A DNA stretch of 26,629 nucleotides from an uncultured Eubacterium sp. (lineage in GTDB: Bacteria > Bacillota > Clostridia > Lachnospirales > Lachnospiraceae), in contig CAJUBQ010000061.1 of assembly GCA_910584595.1 (NCBI GenBank), positions 1 to 26,629 on the forward strand. The letters run 5' to 3'. Below, piece after piece: positions 1 to 7,671 of this stretch (the first letter of the stretch is position 1; every line of letters begins with the position of its first letter). Below the pieces are notes generated by a model. That model worked only from the letters and a program-made list of their open reading frames with translations. It did not search any database and had not been told where the DNA came from. The translations under genes and the position numbers were made by a program.

Positions 1-139
1 CACAGGCGGCGAAGCCGAAGCAGCGCCTTTAGCTGCTGGCGGCAGCCAGAGCGAATAGCATGCCCCTTGGGTACTAGGCGTTGCGCCCGTCCGATGCCAT
101 AGCCTGGATGCAGAATGCCTAGAACTTCTTACATTCTGG

Positions 140-205
140 AAAAGTCACAAACAGACAGGCCAACGCCTCCCATCCAGCGTCCGCATAGCCAGTACGCAAC
201 ACTTT
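140..205 (+). repeat. 66-bp dispersed repeat, left copy
   Basis: Positions 140-205 are the reverse complement of 26564-26629, with about 64 of 66 bases identical (two substitutions seen). The right copy runs into the end of the window, so the repeat may be longer. The minus-strand frame through it is open but lacks a start signal, so I read it as a non-coding repeat family. Confidence 0.8.
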
Positions 206-244
206 TATGTAAATTGTTGTATTTTCTCTTAAGTTCGCGCTTAT

Positions 245-308
245 GGGAATGCACACTCGCACGAACATGCAGATGCCGCAAAGCGGCCGTACTCGGCGCA
301 GATAGCGA
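245..308 (+). repeat. 64-bp dispersed repeat, copy A
   Basis: Starts at GGGAATGCACACTCGCACGA and matches 8321-8384 in the same orientation, with five substitutions over 64 bases. It lies about 40 bp after the 140-205 repeat, so both may be modules of one larger element of which 8321-8384 keeps only this part. Confidence 0.8.
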
Positions 309-332
309 TCATTTATCGCCATCTATATAAAA

Positions 333-368
333 AAATGCCGCAGACTTTTTTCAAAATCTGTGGCATTT
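333..368 (-). terminator. Terminator of the 72-residue orphan gene
   Basis: A 12-bp stem (AAATGCCGCAGA pairing with TCTGTGGCATTT, one G-T type mismatch) with a 12-base loop. Read on the minus strand it is followed by a run of seven T, about 105 bases after the stop codon of the gene at 475-693. Confidence 0.75.
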
Positions 369-474
369 ATAAAATACACCTACAAATGTCATCCTATGTT
401 TTTTACAGACATATGCAAGGGCATGATTCCTATTATTTTGTAACCGTCCAAATAAGTGAACCCATTACACAATT

Positions 475-693
475 TTATGCGCTGATTGGTGTATTGGCAG
501 ATATTTTTATCTCATGTTCTTTTCTGCAGCTGCCGACCTCCAAATACCATACGACCTGATGTTCATCAATATACGTATAATCTCTCTGTTCGCAGAATTT
601 ACGGCAGTCCTGTTCGCTTCCGTAATAAAGCGGCCTTTGGATACCGCTTGGGCTTGCCTTATATACACAGTATTCGTTCTTATTATTCGTCAT
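475..693 (-). CDS. Small hypothetical protein (72 aa)
   Basis: I do not recognise a family. The start is the ATG at 691-693 (MTNNKNEYCVYK), six bases after a GGAGG ribosome binding site; the frame is open four codons further upstream but that start has no such site. The product is soluble, with no membrane segment, and contains two cysteines and many aromatic residues (YCVYK, YYG, YTYID, VVWYLEV), suggesting a small beta-rich fold. It appears monocistronic: a plausible promoter lies at 755-783 and a hairpin terminator at 333-368. The complete transcription unit makes it a believable gene although its role is unknown. Confidence 0.65.
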   Translation of the reverse strand: MTNNKNEYCVYKASPSGIQRPLYYGSEQDCRKFCEQRDYTYIDEHQVVWYLEVGSCRKEHEIKISANTPISA

Positions 694-754
694 AGATACC
701 TCCATTTCCCCGCCAAAGGCGGTTTAGACAATAAGTATTTCACTGTTCCGGAAT

Positions 755-783
755 ATTATTACACTTGCGAACAAAAACGTCAA
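755..783 (-). promoter_or_regulatory. Probable sigma-A promoter of the 72-aa gene
   Basis: On the minus strand, TTGACG (778-783) and AATAAT (755-760) are separated by 17 bases and lie about 65 bases upstream of the ATG at 693. Confidence 0.45.
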
Positions 784-908
784 ATTTTACAATGCTTTCC
801 ATATGCCCTGATTTTTAATAATTTTTCTGCTCCTTGCACAAAATCACAATTTTCTTTCAAACCGTTCTGGTAAAATTGTCTTCCTGTGCCAAATGTTCCT
901 ATACAGAT

Positions 909-2144
909 TTACCAATCATAAGTTCTGCCTGCACGTCTCTTTGATACAATATCTGCAAAAATTATGAAAAAATAGCTGCTGCAGCACATTCCAACAAGAA
1001 ACACAACGCCCGCCGCCAAAAGCTCCACATATGCAATTCCGCTAACACGATAGAGCGGATTATTAAAATAAAACGCATTTTCCATCAGCTTTGGACAAAA
1101 GACCGCCAAAAAAATTCCAAGCGGCGCTACTCGCAGCATCATAATAATGTAATTACCGCTTTTATATGACAGAAAAAACACAAGCCCCGCCGTACCAAAA
1201 GCAACCAGGTAGCCGATCATAAGAAGCATCAGACACCACACGCCATAAGTCCAATTCGGCCAGCTAAGCTGCATCACCGCAAACGAATACATTTTACATG
1301 GAAAAAACACAGCTGTGCCGTTTTTTAAAAACAACCCGAGAAATACTGTAAAATTCGCTGTCGTTACAAGAAACGCCGAAAGCATAACCGCCGCAAACTG
1401 GCTGTGATAAATATTTCTGCCTCGTTTAGAACTGTACTGCAATGCCCGCATCCGATTCATACGGTCGCATACAGGCGGCGGAGACAACAGGATACAGACC
1501 GACAGGCAAATCCAGATTAGCAAATACCCCATATAGTCGCTGGTCGTTTCTGGTACTTCCTGGGGCAATAGGTTCTGCCATTTCTTATCCTTTCCATAAA
1601 AAAACGATGCATGATCTCGTTCTTTCTGATTGCTGCAATTTTCTAAATCCGCCCCCTGCTCTTTCCGCGCCCGGTAGATTTCCACAAACCAGGATGCAGC
1701 ATACAACCGTCCTTCTATATTATTTGTCTCATCACCCTGCAAATAATTATGCATACGCATAGCATCTGCATAATGCTTATTTTGATCGGCAGTCTCTCCA
1801 TTTTGTGAAGCTTCTTCGGTGGCCTTACGGCAAAAAGCATCATACTGTTTATAAGTGTGTAATCCGTATTTTTTCCCAGGCTCACTTTCCCGTACATACT
1901 GATCCGCCTGCCTGCGCAGCTTTGGCAATCCTTGCTCAAATTCCTCCATTTCCGCTTCGGAGATGCTCGTGCCATATTTTTGTATCAGCTGTGCGCTTAT
2001 CTCAACGACTCCGGTATTATATGGTCCGTTTGGAAAATGCCTGATATAAAACTCTAAAAACATCGTATAAAAAACAAGTCCTAAAATTACAAGCGCGAGC
2101 AGCATACCAGGACGCCATATTTTTTTCATCTCTTCCCGAATCAT
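909..2144 (-). CDS. ABC-2-type transporter permease (second permease of operon)
   Basis: Likely membrane subunit of an ABC exporter of unknown substrate. The 411-residue product starts MIREEMKKIWRPGMLLAL, with a first membrane helix at about residues 13-33. A long hydrophilic extracytoplasmic region of about 170 residues follows, rich in charged residues, and then five or more hydrophobic segments to the C-terminus, ending in a short basic tail. This layout (one helix, large outer loop, helix cluster) is usual for ABC-2-type permeases of bacitracin/lantibiotic-like exporters. It is the last gene of the sigma-factor/ABC operon and is separated from the preceding permease by a 160-bp hairpin element (2205-2364). 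I cannot tell whether that element weakens its expression. The start has moderate support: AGGAGAATGAG lies just upstream. Confidence 0.7.
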   Translation of the reverse strand: MIREEMKKIWRPGMLLALVILGLVFYTMFLEFYIRHFPNGPYNTGVVEISAQLIQKYGTSISEAEMEEFEQGLPKLRRQADQYVRESEPGKKYGLHTYKQYDAFCRKATEEASQNGETADQNKHYADAMRMHNYLQGDETNNIEGRLYAASWFVEIYRARKEQGADLENCSNQKERDHASFFYGKDKKWQNLLPQEVPETTSDYMGYLLIWICLSVCILLSPPPVCDRMNRMRALQYSSKRGRNIYHSQFAAVMLSAFLVTTANFTVFLGLFLKNGTAVFFPCKMYSFAVMQLSWPNWTYGVWCLMLLMIGYLVAFGTAGLVFFLSYKSGNYIIMMLRVAPLGIFLAVFCPKLMENAFYFNNPLYRVSGIAYVELLAAGVVFLVGMCCSSYFFIIFADIVSKRRAGRTYDW

Positions 2145-2204
2145 CTCATTCTCCTTATCCTGTTATCATAAACCCTTTCCTGTCAGATCAAGTGAGTTAT
2201 TCCA

Positions 2205-2364
2205 GAGCGTGTTTGAAAAATGCTTTCCGTGAGATGTGCTTCACACTTTGTGGAGAATTCATCCCAAATTTATGAGTCGTAGCGGGCTACGTTGATTAAA
2301 TTTGGGATAAATTCTCCGCATAGTGGGGAGTGCAGATCGCGGGAATGATTTTTCAAACACGCTC
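2205..2364. mobile_element. MITE-like 160-bp long-hairpin element
   Basis: Bounded by perfect 17-bp inverted repeats (GAGCGTGTTTGAAAAAT at 2205-2221 and its complement at 2348-2364). Internal arms also pair (2251-2272 with about 2297-2320), and the centre holds CGTAGC-GG-GCTACG. The whole element can fold into one long stem. It encodes no protein. Its right end lies inside the 3' end of the permease gene at 2353-3507 and supplies that gene's last codons and stop. Confidence 0.75.
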
Positions 2365-3507
2365 CAGATCTTTCCTGCTAAAATGATGAAATCCATACAC
2401 CAGCAGCAGCGCGGCGGCGATCAGACAAAGCGTACCGACGGCACACTCCTGCCACGGTACAACCGCATGAATGCCCATATCGGAAAACCACAACGGCTGC
2501 GACCACCAGAAAAATACCGGCGTCCATAAAGCTGCTTCATAAAAGCCCCATCTGCCTGCATCTCCGGCCAGCATAATAATCTCAAAATTAAGCGCAAATG
2601 CCACAAACAATACAAGAAATGCCTTCAAACTGTTTTTTGTCATCAATCCCGCTAAATAAGCAAGCAGATAAAACAACACTGCCACTCCGGCGCCAAGCAT
2701 CGTCACTGCCACTAAGTAGCCGCGCAGCGTAACATCCATCCACGGCACAAATGGAACTTCCATTCCGCTTGCGCTGATTGTATAAAACTGTGTAGACATA
2801 TTTGTATTCCAAATATCTCCCAGCTGCCATACAAACGCAAACACCATATAGGAAATTTGCGCTGTCACACTATATACGGCCATTGTATAGAAAAAACCAG
2901 CCAGAAGCTTTTCTCTATGAACCATGCGTCCCCGTCTTGTTGCATAAACGATCTGCCACGTGCGTTCTGTCTGTTCGCATCCGCTCATATACAACGCGGC
3001 AAATACCGCTGTCAGCATCCCCTCTGTAATGACTGCCCTGCACAGCTTCGCAAACAGGAACTCAAACAGCGTCTTTGTCATTCCCGCTGCCCCCAAATCC
3101 ATAGAAGCGTCTGCCGCATCCAGTTCATGAATCCTCTGCTCCTGCTTTTGATACTTTCTTTCAAGCGCTTCTGCCGGCCATCCTTCCATACGATATGTGC
3201 CAATCAGCAGCTTAGCCGTCTTATTCGGATCATATGTTTCAAAAATGTCTGTAGCTTTCCCCGTCTCAGACAGCAGTCTTTCTTTTTCCACACAATCAGG
3301 CAGCAGCAAAGCCTTTCCTGAAAATTCGTCCCCCATCCTTCTGCCCGCCTTCTGTCCCGCTTCTTTTACATACGATACGTAATCCTCTCCATATTGGTTT
3401 CCCAAAATAAGCAATCCATTAAACCCAATACACAACAGCACAAACACATACAGCATACGCATCTCACATAATTTTTTCATTTCAAAGAATACAAGCTTCC
3501 CGCACAT
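2353..3507 (-). CDS. ABC-2-type transporter permease (first permease of operon)
   Basis: Probable membrane subunit partnering the ATPase encoded immediately upstream. The ATG at 3507 (MCGKLVFFEMKKL) is chosen because AGGA lies eight bases before it and the ATPase stop (TGA) is only four bases away, which fits translational coupling. A longer in-frame start overlapping the ATPase gene is less likely. The protein of about 384 residues has a first helix (LYVFVLLCIGFNGLLILG), a hydrophilic outer domain of roughly 130 residues, then about five more hydrophobic segments. The C-terminal codons LERV and the TGA stop are contributed by the hairpin element at 2205-2364, so the natural C-terminus may have been altered by its insertion. 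Confidence 0.75.
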   Translation of the reverse strand: MCGKLVFFEMKKLCEMRMLYVFVLLCIGFNGLLILGNQYGEDYVSYVKEAGQKAGRRMGDEFSGKALLLPDCVEKERLLSETGKATDIFETYDPNKTAKLLIGTYRMEGWPAEALERKYQKQEQRIHELDAADASMDLGAAGMTKTLFEFLFAKLCRAVITEGMLTAVFAALYMSGCEQTERTWQIVYATRRGRMVHREKLLAGFFYTMAVYSVTAQISYMVFAFVWQLGDIWNTNMSTQFYTISASGMEVPFVPWMDVTLRGYLVAVTMLGAGVAVLFYLLAYLAGLMTKNSLKAFLVLFVAFALNFEIIMLAGDAGRWGFYEAALWTPVFFWWSQPLWFSDMGIHAVVPWQECAVGTLCLIAAALLLVYGFHHFSRKDLERV

Positions 3508-3511
3508 TTTT

Positions 3512-4396
3512 TCACATCCTATCTTTTTCATCGTAACCGTTTCGGTATATATACAAAAAAGCATCCTCCAAATTCGCTGCCGCCTTTCTTGCTCCCTGTA
3601 CACTTTGTTCGATCTCTTTCCCGGCTTGTGACACAATCCGAAGCATTGGGCCAAATTCCCCCTGACATTCGCTCAACAGAAACTCTCCCTCTCTCAGCGT
3701 AGTCCCCGCAGGCACTTCATACACTTTACCACGCATCGTATCACAAATCTCCATTGGCGTCCCGCACCTTAAAATCCTGTGATCCCGTATCATTACAATC
3801 TGCCCTGCAATTGTCTCAATATCCGACACAATATGCGTTGACAAAATCACAATCCTTTCTTTGGAAACCTGGTGAATCAGATTCCGAAACCGTACTCTTT
3901 CCTTCGGATCCAAACCGGCTGTCGGTTCATCCAAAATCAAAAGCTTTGGATTATGAAGCATCGCCTGTGCAATCCCAACCCTTTGCAGCATCCCACCGGA
4001 AAACTGACGCATTTTCTTATTTTTCACCTCTGTCAGGGATACCCGTTCCAGCAATTCATCAATACGATGTCTGGCCGCTTTTCGCTCCATGCATTGTAAA
4101 GCGGCAATATAAGTCAAAAACTGCCTGGGTGAATAATTTTTATAATATCCAAACTCCTGCGGCAAATAACCGAGCAGTCCACGGTAATCCCCTCCCATCG
4201 CCCAAATATCCTCTCCATTCCAACGGATTACTCCGCTCGTAGGCGCAAGCAGCGTCGCCAGCATTTTTATCAGCGTCGTCTTGCCTGCCCCGTTTGGAGC
4301 AAGCAGTCCATAGACGCCATTTTCAAATGTCAGATTCACATCTTCCAGTGCGGTAAACGTACCATATTTTTTTGTTACATGTTCTACTGATAACAT
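3512..4396 (-). CDS. ABC transporter ATP-binding protein
   Basis: Energises export through the two permeases encoded downstream. All nucleotide-binding motifs are present: Walker A APNGAGKTT (33-41, with Ala where Gly is usual), Q-loop Gln80, signature FSGGM (132-136), Walker B LLILDE (152-157) with the following PTAGLD D-loop, and H-loop His188 in STHIVSD. The length of 294 residues, with about 70 residues after the ATPase core, is normal for the drug/antimicrobial-peptide exporter (CcmA-like) group. The stop codon is four bases before the permease start. The hairpin repeat at 4431-4478 separates it from the upstream membrane-protein gene. The substrate cannot be inferred; control by the ECF sigma factor in the same gene string is likely. 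Confidence 0.93.
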   Translation of the reverse strand: MLSVEHVTKKYGTFTALEDVNLTFENGVYGLLAPNGAGKTTLIKMLATLLAPTSGVIRWNGEDIWAMGGDYRGLLGYLPQEFGYYKNYSPRQFLTYIAALQCMERKAARHRIDELLERVSLTEVKNKKMRQFSGGMLQRVGIAQAMLHNPKLLILDEPTAGLDPKERVRFRNLIHQVSKERIVILSTHIVSDIETIAGQIVMIRDHRILRCGTPMEICDTMRGKVYEVPAGTTLREGEFLLSECQGEFGPMLRIVSQAGKEIEQSVQGARKAAANLEDAFLYIYRNGYDEKDRM

Positions 4397-4430
4397 CTAT
4401 TTCTCCTTATTGATCCCTGTTGCGTGCATC

Positions 4431-4478
4431 CTTAGGAACTGTAAAGGAATATTGCAAGTTATTTTTTACAGTTCCTTA
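4431..4478. repeat. TAAGGAAC hairpin repeat, copy E1
   Basis: A perfect 12-bp inverted repeat (AGGAACTGTAAA at 4434-4445, complement at 4465-4476). Read on the minus strand it begins at the TAA stop codon of the 246-residue membrane protein and ends GTTCCTAAGGATGC. It closely resembles copy E2 at 5338-5390, including a central TTGCAA. No T-run follows the stem on the minus strand, so it is probably not a strong terminator. Confidence 0.75.
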
Positions 4479-5216
4479 CATCGTACACGGTTCAAAATAA
4501 TATTGTTTTAAAGAGGCAAAATAAATACTTGCACAAAAAACAGCAAACAAAAGCAATGCTGCCGTCGGAATCCGATCCAATATCTGCAATTCCCATCCGC
4601 CGGATAATAACACGATTCCACATCCACCCCACATCGCAGGAGCCGCGCCATAAGCATACCGATTCTGCCACTTCCACTCCAGTAACAGCTGTATCCAGGC
4701 ATAAAAAAACAAGGCAGATACAGACAAACTAAGCATCCGCAGTACAGACAAATTTTCCCCTGCTCCTGCTGCCCAGACATGTATACTGCTCAGAAAAATG
4801 ACAGAAATGCCTCCAAATAATATAAGCCTCAGTACCGTCATCTGCCGCAAAGACATCTTACACACCATCAAGGTCTGATACATGCCAGCCATTCTCTCTT
4901 TCCATACAGTCAGAAGATGCAGCATTGCATACAGTACCGGAGACATAAGGAATAATAGCAGGCTGAGCAAATGCGGATTTTTGCCTGCCGTTTGATAGAC
5001 TGCCGCCCACAAGATACCATCCAGTAAAAACGCCAGCAGCATACAGTCCCACACTCCAAAACAAATCCCGCGAAAACCAACCGCGCTCCACAGACTCCAC
5101 AATGCACTTCCAAGCCGCTGCGGCTCTCGGACACTTTGTGCGATAATCTGCGCGATACGCTCCTCCTTTTCTTCCGTATCTGGAACATCAACTTTCATCA
5201 AATAGTTTTTCTCCAT
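4476..5216 (-). CDS. Six-helix membrane protein, possible anti-sigma or accessory subunit
   Basis: I do not recognise a named family. The 246-residue product has a charged N-terminal cytoplasmic segment of about 45 residues (EEKEERIAQIIAQSVREPQRL) followed by about six hydrophobic helices (near residues 58-78, 84-104, 127-147, 157-175, 195-210 and 215-235). It lies directly after the ECF sigma gene and before the ABC ATPase, the position often taken by a membrane anti-sigma factor. However, no zinc-binding anti-sigma motif (HxxxCxxC) is visible, so an ABC accessory subunit is equally possible. The ATG has GGAG seven bases upstream. A 99-bp tandem repeat lies 25 bases upstream of the start, and the stop codon is the first codon of hairpin repeat E1. 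Confidence 0.75.
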   Translation of the reverse strand: MEKNYLMKVDVPDTEEKEERIAQIIAQSVREPQRLGSALWSLWSAVGFRGICFGVWDCMLLAFLLDGILWAAVYQTAGKNPHLLSLLLFLMSPVLYAMLHLLTVWKERMAGMYQTLMVCKMSLRQMTVLRLILFGGISVIFLSSIHVWAAGAGENLSVLRMLSLSVSALFFYAWIQLLLEWKWQNRYAYGAAPAMWGGCGIVLLSGGWELQILDRIPTAALLLFAVFCASIYFASLKQYYFEPCTM

Positions 5217-5240
5217 TACGATACTCCTCTCTATCTATTC

Positions 5241-5339
5241 TATTTATGCTGCTTATGCTATTTATGCTATCTATGCTATTTATGCTGCTTATGCTATTTA
5301 TGCTATTTATGCTGCTTATGCTGCTTATGCTATTTACGC
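5241..5339. repeat. Tandem array of eleven 9-bp units
   Basis: Eleven head-to-tail units mixing TATTTATGC and TGCTTATGC, with single variants TATCTATGC and TATTTACGC. It fills almost the whole space between the sigma gene's 3' hairpin and the ribosome binding site of the downstream membrane-protein gene. Such arrays are prone to slippage. The plus-strand open frame running through it is a by-product of the nine-base period and not a gene. Confidence 0.9.
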
Positions 5340-5390
5340 ATCCTTAGGAACTGTGAATAAATAACTTTGCAATTTATTCATCGTTCCTTA
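5338..5390. repeat. TAAGGAAC hairpin repeat, copy E2
   Basis: An imperfect inverted repeat (arms 5346-5362 and 5372-5388) related to E1 at 4431-4478: on the minus strand both start TAAGGAAC, contain a central TTGCAA and end ACAGTTCCTAAGGATGC. The TAA that opens it is the stop codon of the ECF sigma gene. It joins directly to the 9-bp tandem array. Confidence 0.75.
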
Positions 5391-5924
5391 ACTTTTTTCC
5401 GACATTTCTTTCCTGAGTCTTGCCGACAAACGGTAATATTGTGCTTTAATTTTAGACTCCGGCTGCGCCAGAACTGCCGCTATCTCTGGAAAAGAATATT
5501 CTGCATACACCCGAAGCCGAAACACTTCCTGAATCTGCGGATCCATTGCACAAACAAGCTCCTCCACCTGCCGCAGCTGTTCATGATTTTGAATATCCTG
5601 TGTAAAATCTCTCTCGTCCACAAGTTCCTGCTCTTCAATCGGCAAATACTGTATCCTTCGCTTACGTCTTTGGTCTATCACCTTATGTGATGCAATATGG
5701 TACAGCCAGGTTCGAAGCCCTGCCTTTTGGGGGTTATAAAAAGGCAGAGAGCGCAGCGCTGCCAGAAAACACTCCTGTGTGACGTCCAGCGCATCTTCCC
5801 TGTTTCCAATTTGCCTGAATACAAACGCATAAATATCATCATAATATTCCCGCACAAGCTGATCCGCCGCCTTGCGCGAACCGCGCCGCACAATGTCACG
5901 CACCCATTTTAGCTCCCGCTCCAA
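5388..5924 (-). CDS. ECF-type RNA polymerase sigma factor
   Basis: Directs RNA polymerase to alternative promoters. Region 2 spans about residues 20-90 (REYYDDIYAFVFRQIGN, then DALDVTQECFLAALRSL and LRTWLYHIASHKVIDQ). Region 4 with its helix-turn-helix is near the C-terminus (MDPQIQEVFRLRVYAEYSF and the following EIAAVLAQPESKIKAQYYRL). With no region 1 or 3 and about 178 residues, it fits the ECF group. No ATG is available. I choose the TTG at 5924, seven bases after GGAGG; a TTG five codons further upstream would overlap that site. It heads the string sigma - membrane protein - ABC ATPase - two permeases, so the ABC genes are the likely regulon. A matching ECF promoter lies at 5974-6001, suggesting autoregulation. 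Confidence 0.9.
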   Translation of the reverse strand: MERELKWVRDIVRRGSRKAADQLVREYYDDIYAFVFRQIGNREDALDVTQECFLAALRSLPFYNPQKAGLRTWLYHIASHKVIDQRRKRRIQYLPIEEQELVDERDFTQDIQNHEQLRQVEELVCAMDPQIQEVFRLRVYAEYSFPEIAAVLAQPESKIKAQYYRLSARLRKEMSEKS

Positions 5925-5973
5925 GCCCTCACCTCCCAATCACCAGAACGTAATTTGTACCGCTTTACCTATA

Positions 5974-6001
5974 TATTCGTCACAAAAACAAAAACGTTGC
6001 A
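5974..6001 (-). promoter_or_regulatory. Candidate ECF-type (autoregulated) promoter
   Basis: On the minus strand, TGCAAC (5996-6001) and CGAATA (5974-5979) are exactly 16 bases apart, the spacing used by many ECF promoters with an AAC -35 core and a CG-type -10. It lies 50 bases upstream of the TTG start of the ECF sigma gene. No good sigma-A promoter was seen in the same gap. Confidence 0.55.
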
Positions 6002-6010
6002 GAAAAATAA

Positions 6011-6051
6011 AAATACCTGCCAAATAGTTTTTCACTACCTGGCAGGTATTT
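6011..6051 (-). terminator. Terminator after the M56 peptidase gene
   Basis: A perfect 12-bp stem (AAATACCTGCCA with TGGCAGGTATTT), followed on the minus strand by a T-rich stretch (TTATTTTT). It separates the blaI-M56 unit from the ECF operon. Confidence 0.8.
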
Positions 6052-6131
6052 TACTCATATACTTCAAATAATCCAGCCTGTTAATTCCTCATCAAAGGCA
6101 ACAGACACTGCATGATATTTGGATCTGCTTT

Positions 6132-7661
6132 CTACTTTGCATTCCGCGTCTCTGCATCTTCCGGCATTTCAAAGCTTCTTTGTTCATCCACAACAATACG
6201 ATCAGTTCCAGAAGAAACATCGAACGACTCCTGCGCATATTCTTCCACTTTCACAAGCTTTTTCTTATCCGAATTATATTTATAGGTTTCTCCGCTTTCA
6301 AGCTCACTTACATCCACCTCTATATCGGAATCGCCGTGAAATGTCATCCGAATATCTTCCCCATCAGGCAAAGATTCTGTATCACCGACTTCCACCAGTA
6401 TCTCTTCTTCTCCATCCTTTTTTATCTTCCCTTTCCCGCTTTTTTCTACGATCTCCTTTCCATCTTCATTTTTTAGAATCGAATATTGAACAAATTTCCC
6501 ATCTGCCCCGTCCTCACTTACTGTCAACGAATCGTTGGCTGACTTTTTATCTGCTTTGTCTTCCTTTTCTGTTATCAGATATTCAGCAAATTTCTCCTCG
6601 GTATCTTTCGACTGCAGATCGACACGATTCACCTCCATATTAGCGTCCTCTGTCTGTGTTTCCTGTTCATTCGTTGCAAACACAGAGGATGCCCCGGCCA
6701 AAAGCATAACTGCACATAATACACCGATTCCTGATAATTTTTTATATTTCATAATAGCCTCAATCCTTTCTTTTACCGGGTTTTCCAAAAACCCGCTGCA
6801 AAACAACGCTGTTCCCTTTTGATTCTTTGCGAGCGCTAAAAGTGTCTGCGCATATTCCTGCCTGCCGCATCTGCCATATACTGACAGCACATGCTCGTCG
6901 CAGGATAATTCCAAATCTCTTGCAAACAAAACATACATCAGCCACACCGTCGGATTAAACCAGTGCACACAGACTGCAGCAGCACATAACAGTTTCCAAA
7001 CATTGTCATGACGTCTGATATGTATCAATTCATGCGTCAGAATACACTGCATCTGAGACTGTCCCAGAAAAAGCAGGCTTTTCGGAATTACAATGTTTTG
7101 TCTAAGCGTCCCAAAAACAAGCGGTGATTTTATTCTGTCGTGTACAAGTATCCGTACTCTTTTTTTTCGTATATGCATTCCTGATAACCGCAAAGCAGTC
7201 TGGTATGCCTCTGACACTTGTATGCCAGCCGGTAATCGCACACTTTTCAACGGAAGCGCCTGCGACAGCAGCCGATATTCCTTCCTATAAGAGTATACAA
7301 AATAAATACACATAACAACCAGCCCTGCCAGCCAGAGCAGCAAGGCCGCCTGCATCAGACTGATCCCCATATGCTCTGCGGCGCCTAAAGAAGCCGCTTT
7401 TGGCGCCGTACTTACGGCATGATCTCCTGCCCCCTTTGATATGCCTATATGCATACTGCATACCCGCTGCAGCAATTCAAGCGCCGGAACCGCGATTCCC
7501 CTACGCAACGGCAGACTGCCCGGCAGCAGCAGCCTGGCCAGCACAATCAACCACAGCAGCATAATTGTCCGTTTTGAAACACTTAAAAGCTTTCCTCTGC
7601 GTATAAGCGTCAGCAGCAAGATCAACACTCCTGCAGAAATACTCATCTCTAACAAACCCAT
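6132..7661 (-). CDS. M56 family membrane metallopeptidase (BlaR1/MecR1-like sensor)
   Basis: Membrane sensor-protease thought to relieve repression by the BlaI-type protein encoded upstream. The start ATG (MGLLEMSISAGVLI) has GAGGA seven bases before it and lies ten bases after the repressor stop. N-terminal helices are near residues 8-22, 33-50 and 102-124. The zinc-protease motif HELIH is at 210-214, and ELSCDEHVL follows downstream, as in M56 peptidases. A further helix near residue 320 (GIGVLCAVMLLAGASSVFA) leads to an acidic extracytoplasmic tail of about 175 residues, rich in Asp, Glu and Lys. There is no penicillin-binding transpeptidase domain, so the signal is unlikely to be sensed as in true BlaR1. 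What the tail binds is unknown. Confidence 0.9.
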   Translation of the reverse strand: MGLLEMSISAGVLILLLTLIRRGKLLSVSKRTIMLLWLIVLARLLLPGSLPLRRGIAVPALELLQRVCSMHIGISKGAGDHAVSTAPKAASLGAAEHMGISLMQAALLLWLAGLVVMCIYFVYSYRKEYRLLSQALPLKSVRLPAGIQVSEAYQTALRLSGMHIRKKRVRILVHDRIKSPLVFGTLRQNIVIPKSLLFLGQSQMQCILTHELIHIRRHDNVWKLLCAAAVCVHWFNPTVWLMYVLFARDLELSCDEHVLSVYGRCGRQEYAQTLLALAKNQKGTALFCSGFLENPVKERIEAIMKYKKLSGIGVLCAVMLLAGASSVFATNEQETQTEDANMEVNRVDLQSKDTEEKFAEYLITEKEDKADKKSANDSLTVSEDGADGKFVQYSILKNEDGKEIVEKSGKGKIKKDGEEEILVEVGDTESLPDGEDIRMTFHGDSDIEVDVSELESGETYKYNSDKKKLVKVEEYAQESFDVSSGTDRIVVDEQRSFEMPEDAETRNAK

Positions 7662-7671
7662 ACATCCATCC

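Larger units (their letters stand above)
1..332. repeat. Gene-free region of multi-copy repeat sequence
   Basis: No convincing gene is present. Short open frames exist on both strands but have no ribosome binding site. Two blocks inside recur elsewhere in the window: 140-205 (inverted at 26564-26629) and 245-308 (direct at 8321-8384). The first 110 bases are GC-rich, with short self-complementary GCAGC/GCTGC runs. This behaves like a composite dispersed repeat and not a coding region; whether 1-139 is also repeated cannot be seen here. Confidence 0.6.

Noticed and set aside
119..322. 67-codon minus-strand frame in the left repeat
   Set aside because: Lies in a multi-copy repeat, has no ribosome binding site, and the other copies do not preserve a complete frame.
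5136..5360. Plus-strand open frame encoding an LCYL-repeat peptide
   Set aside because: It is created by the 9-bp tandem array and overlaps the membrane-protein gene; no ribosome binding site.
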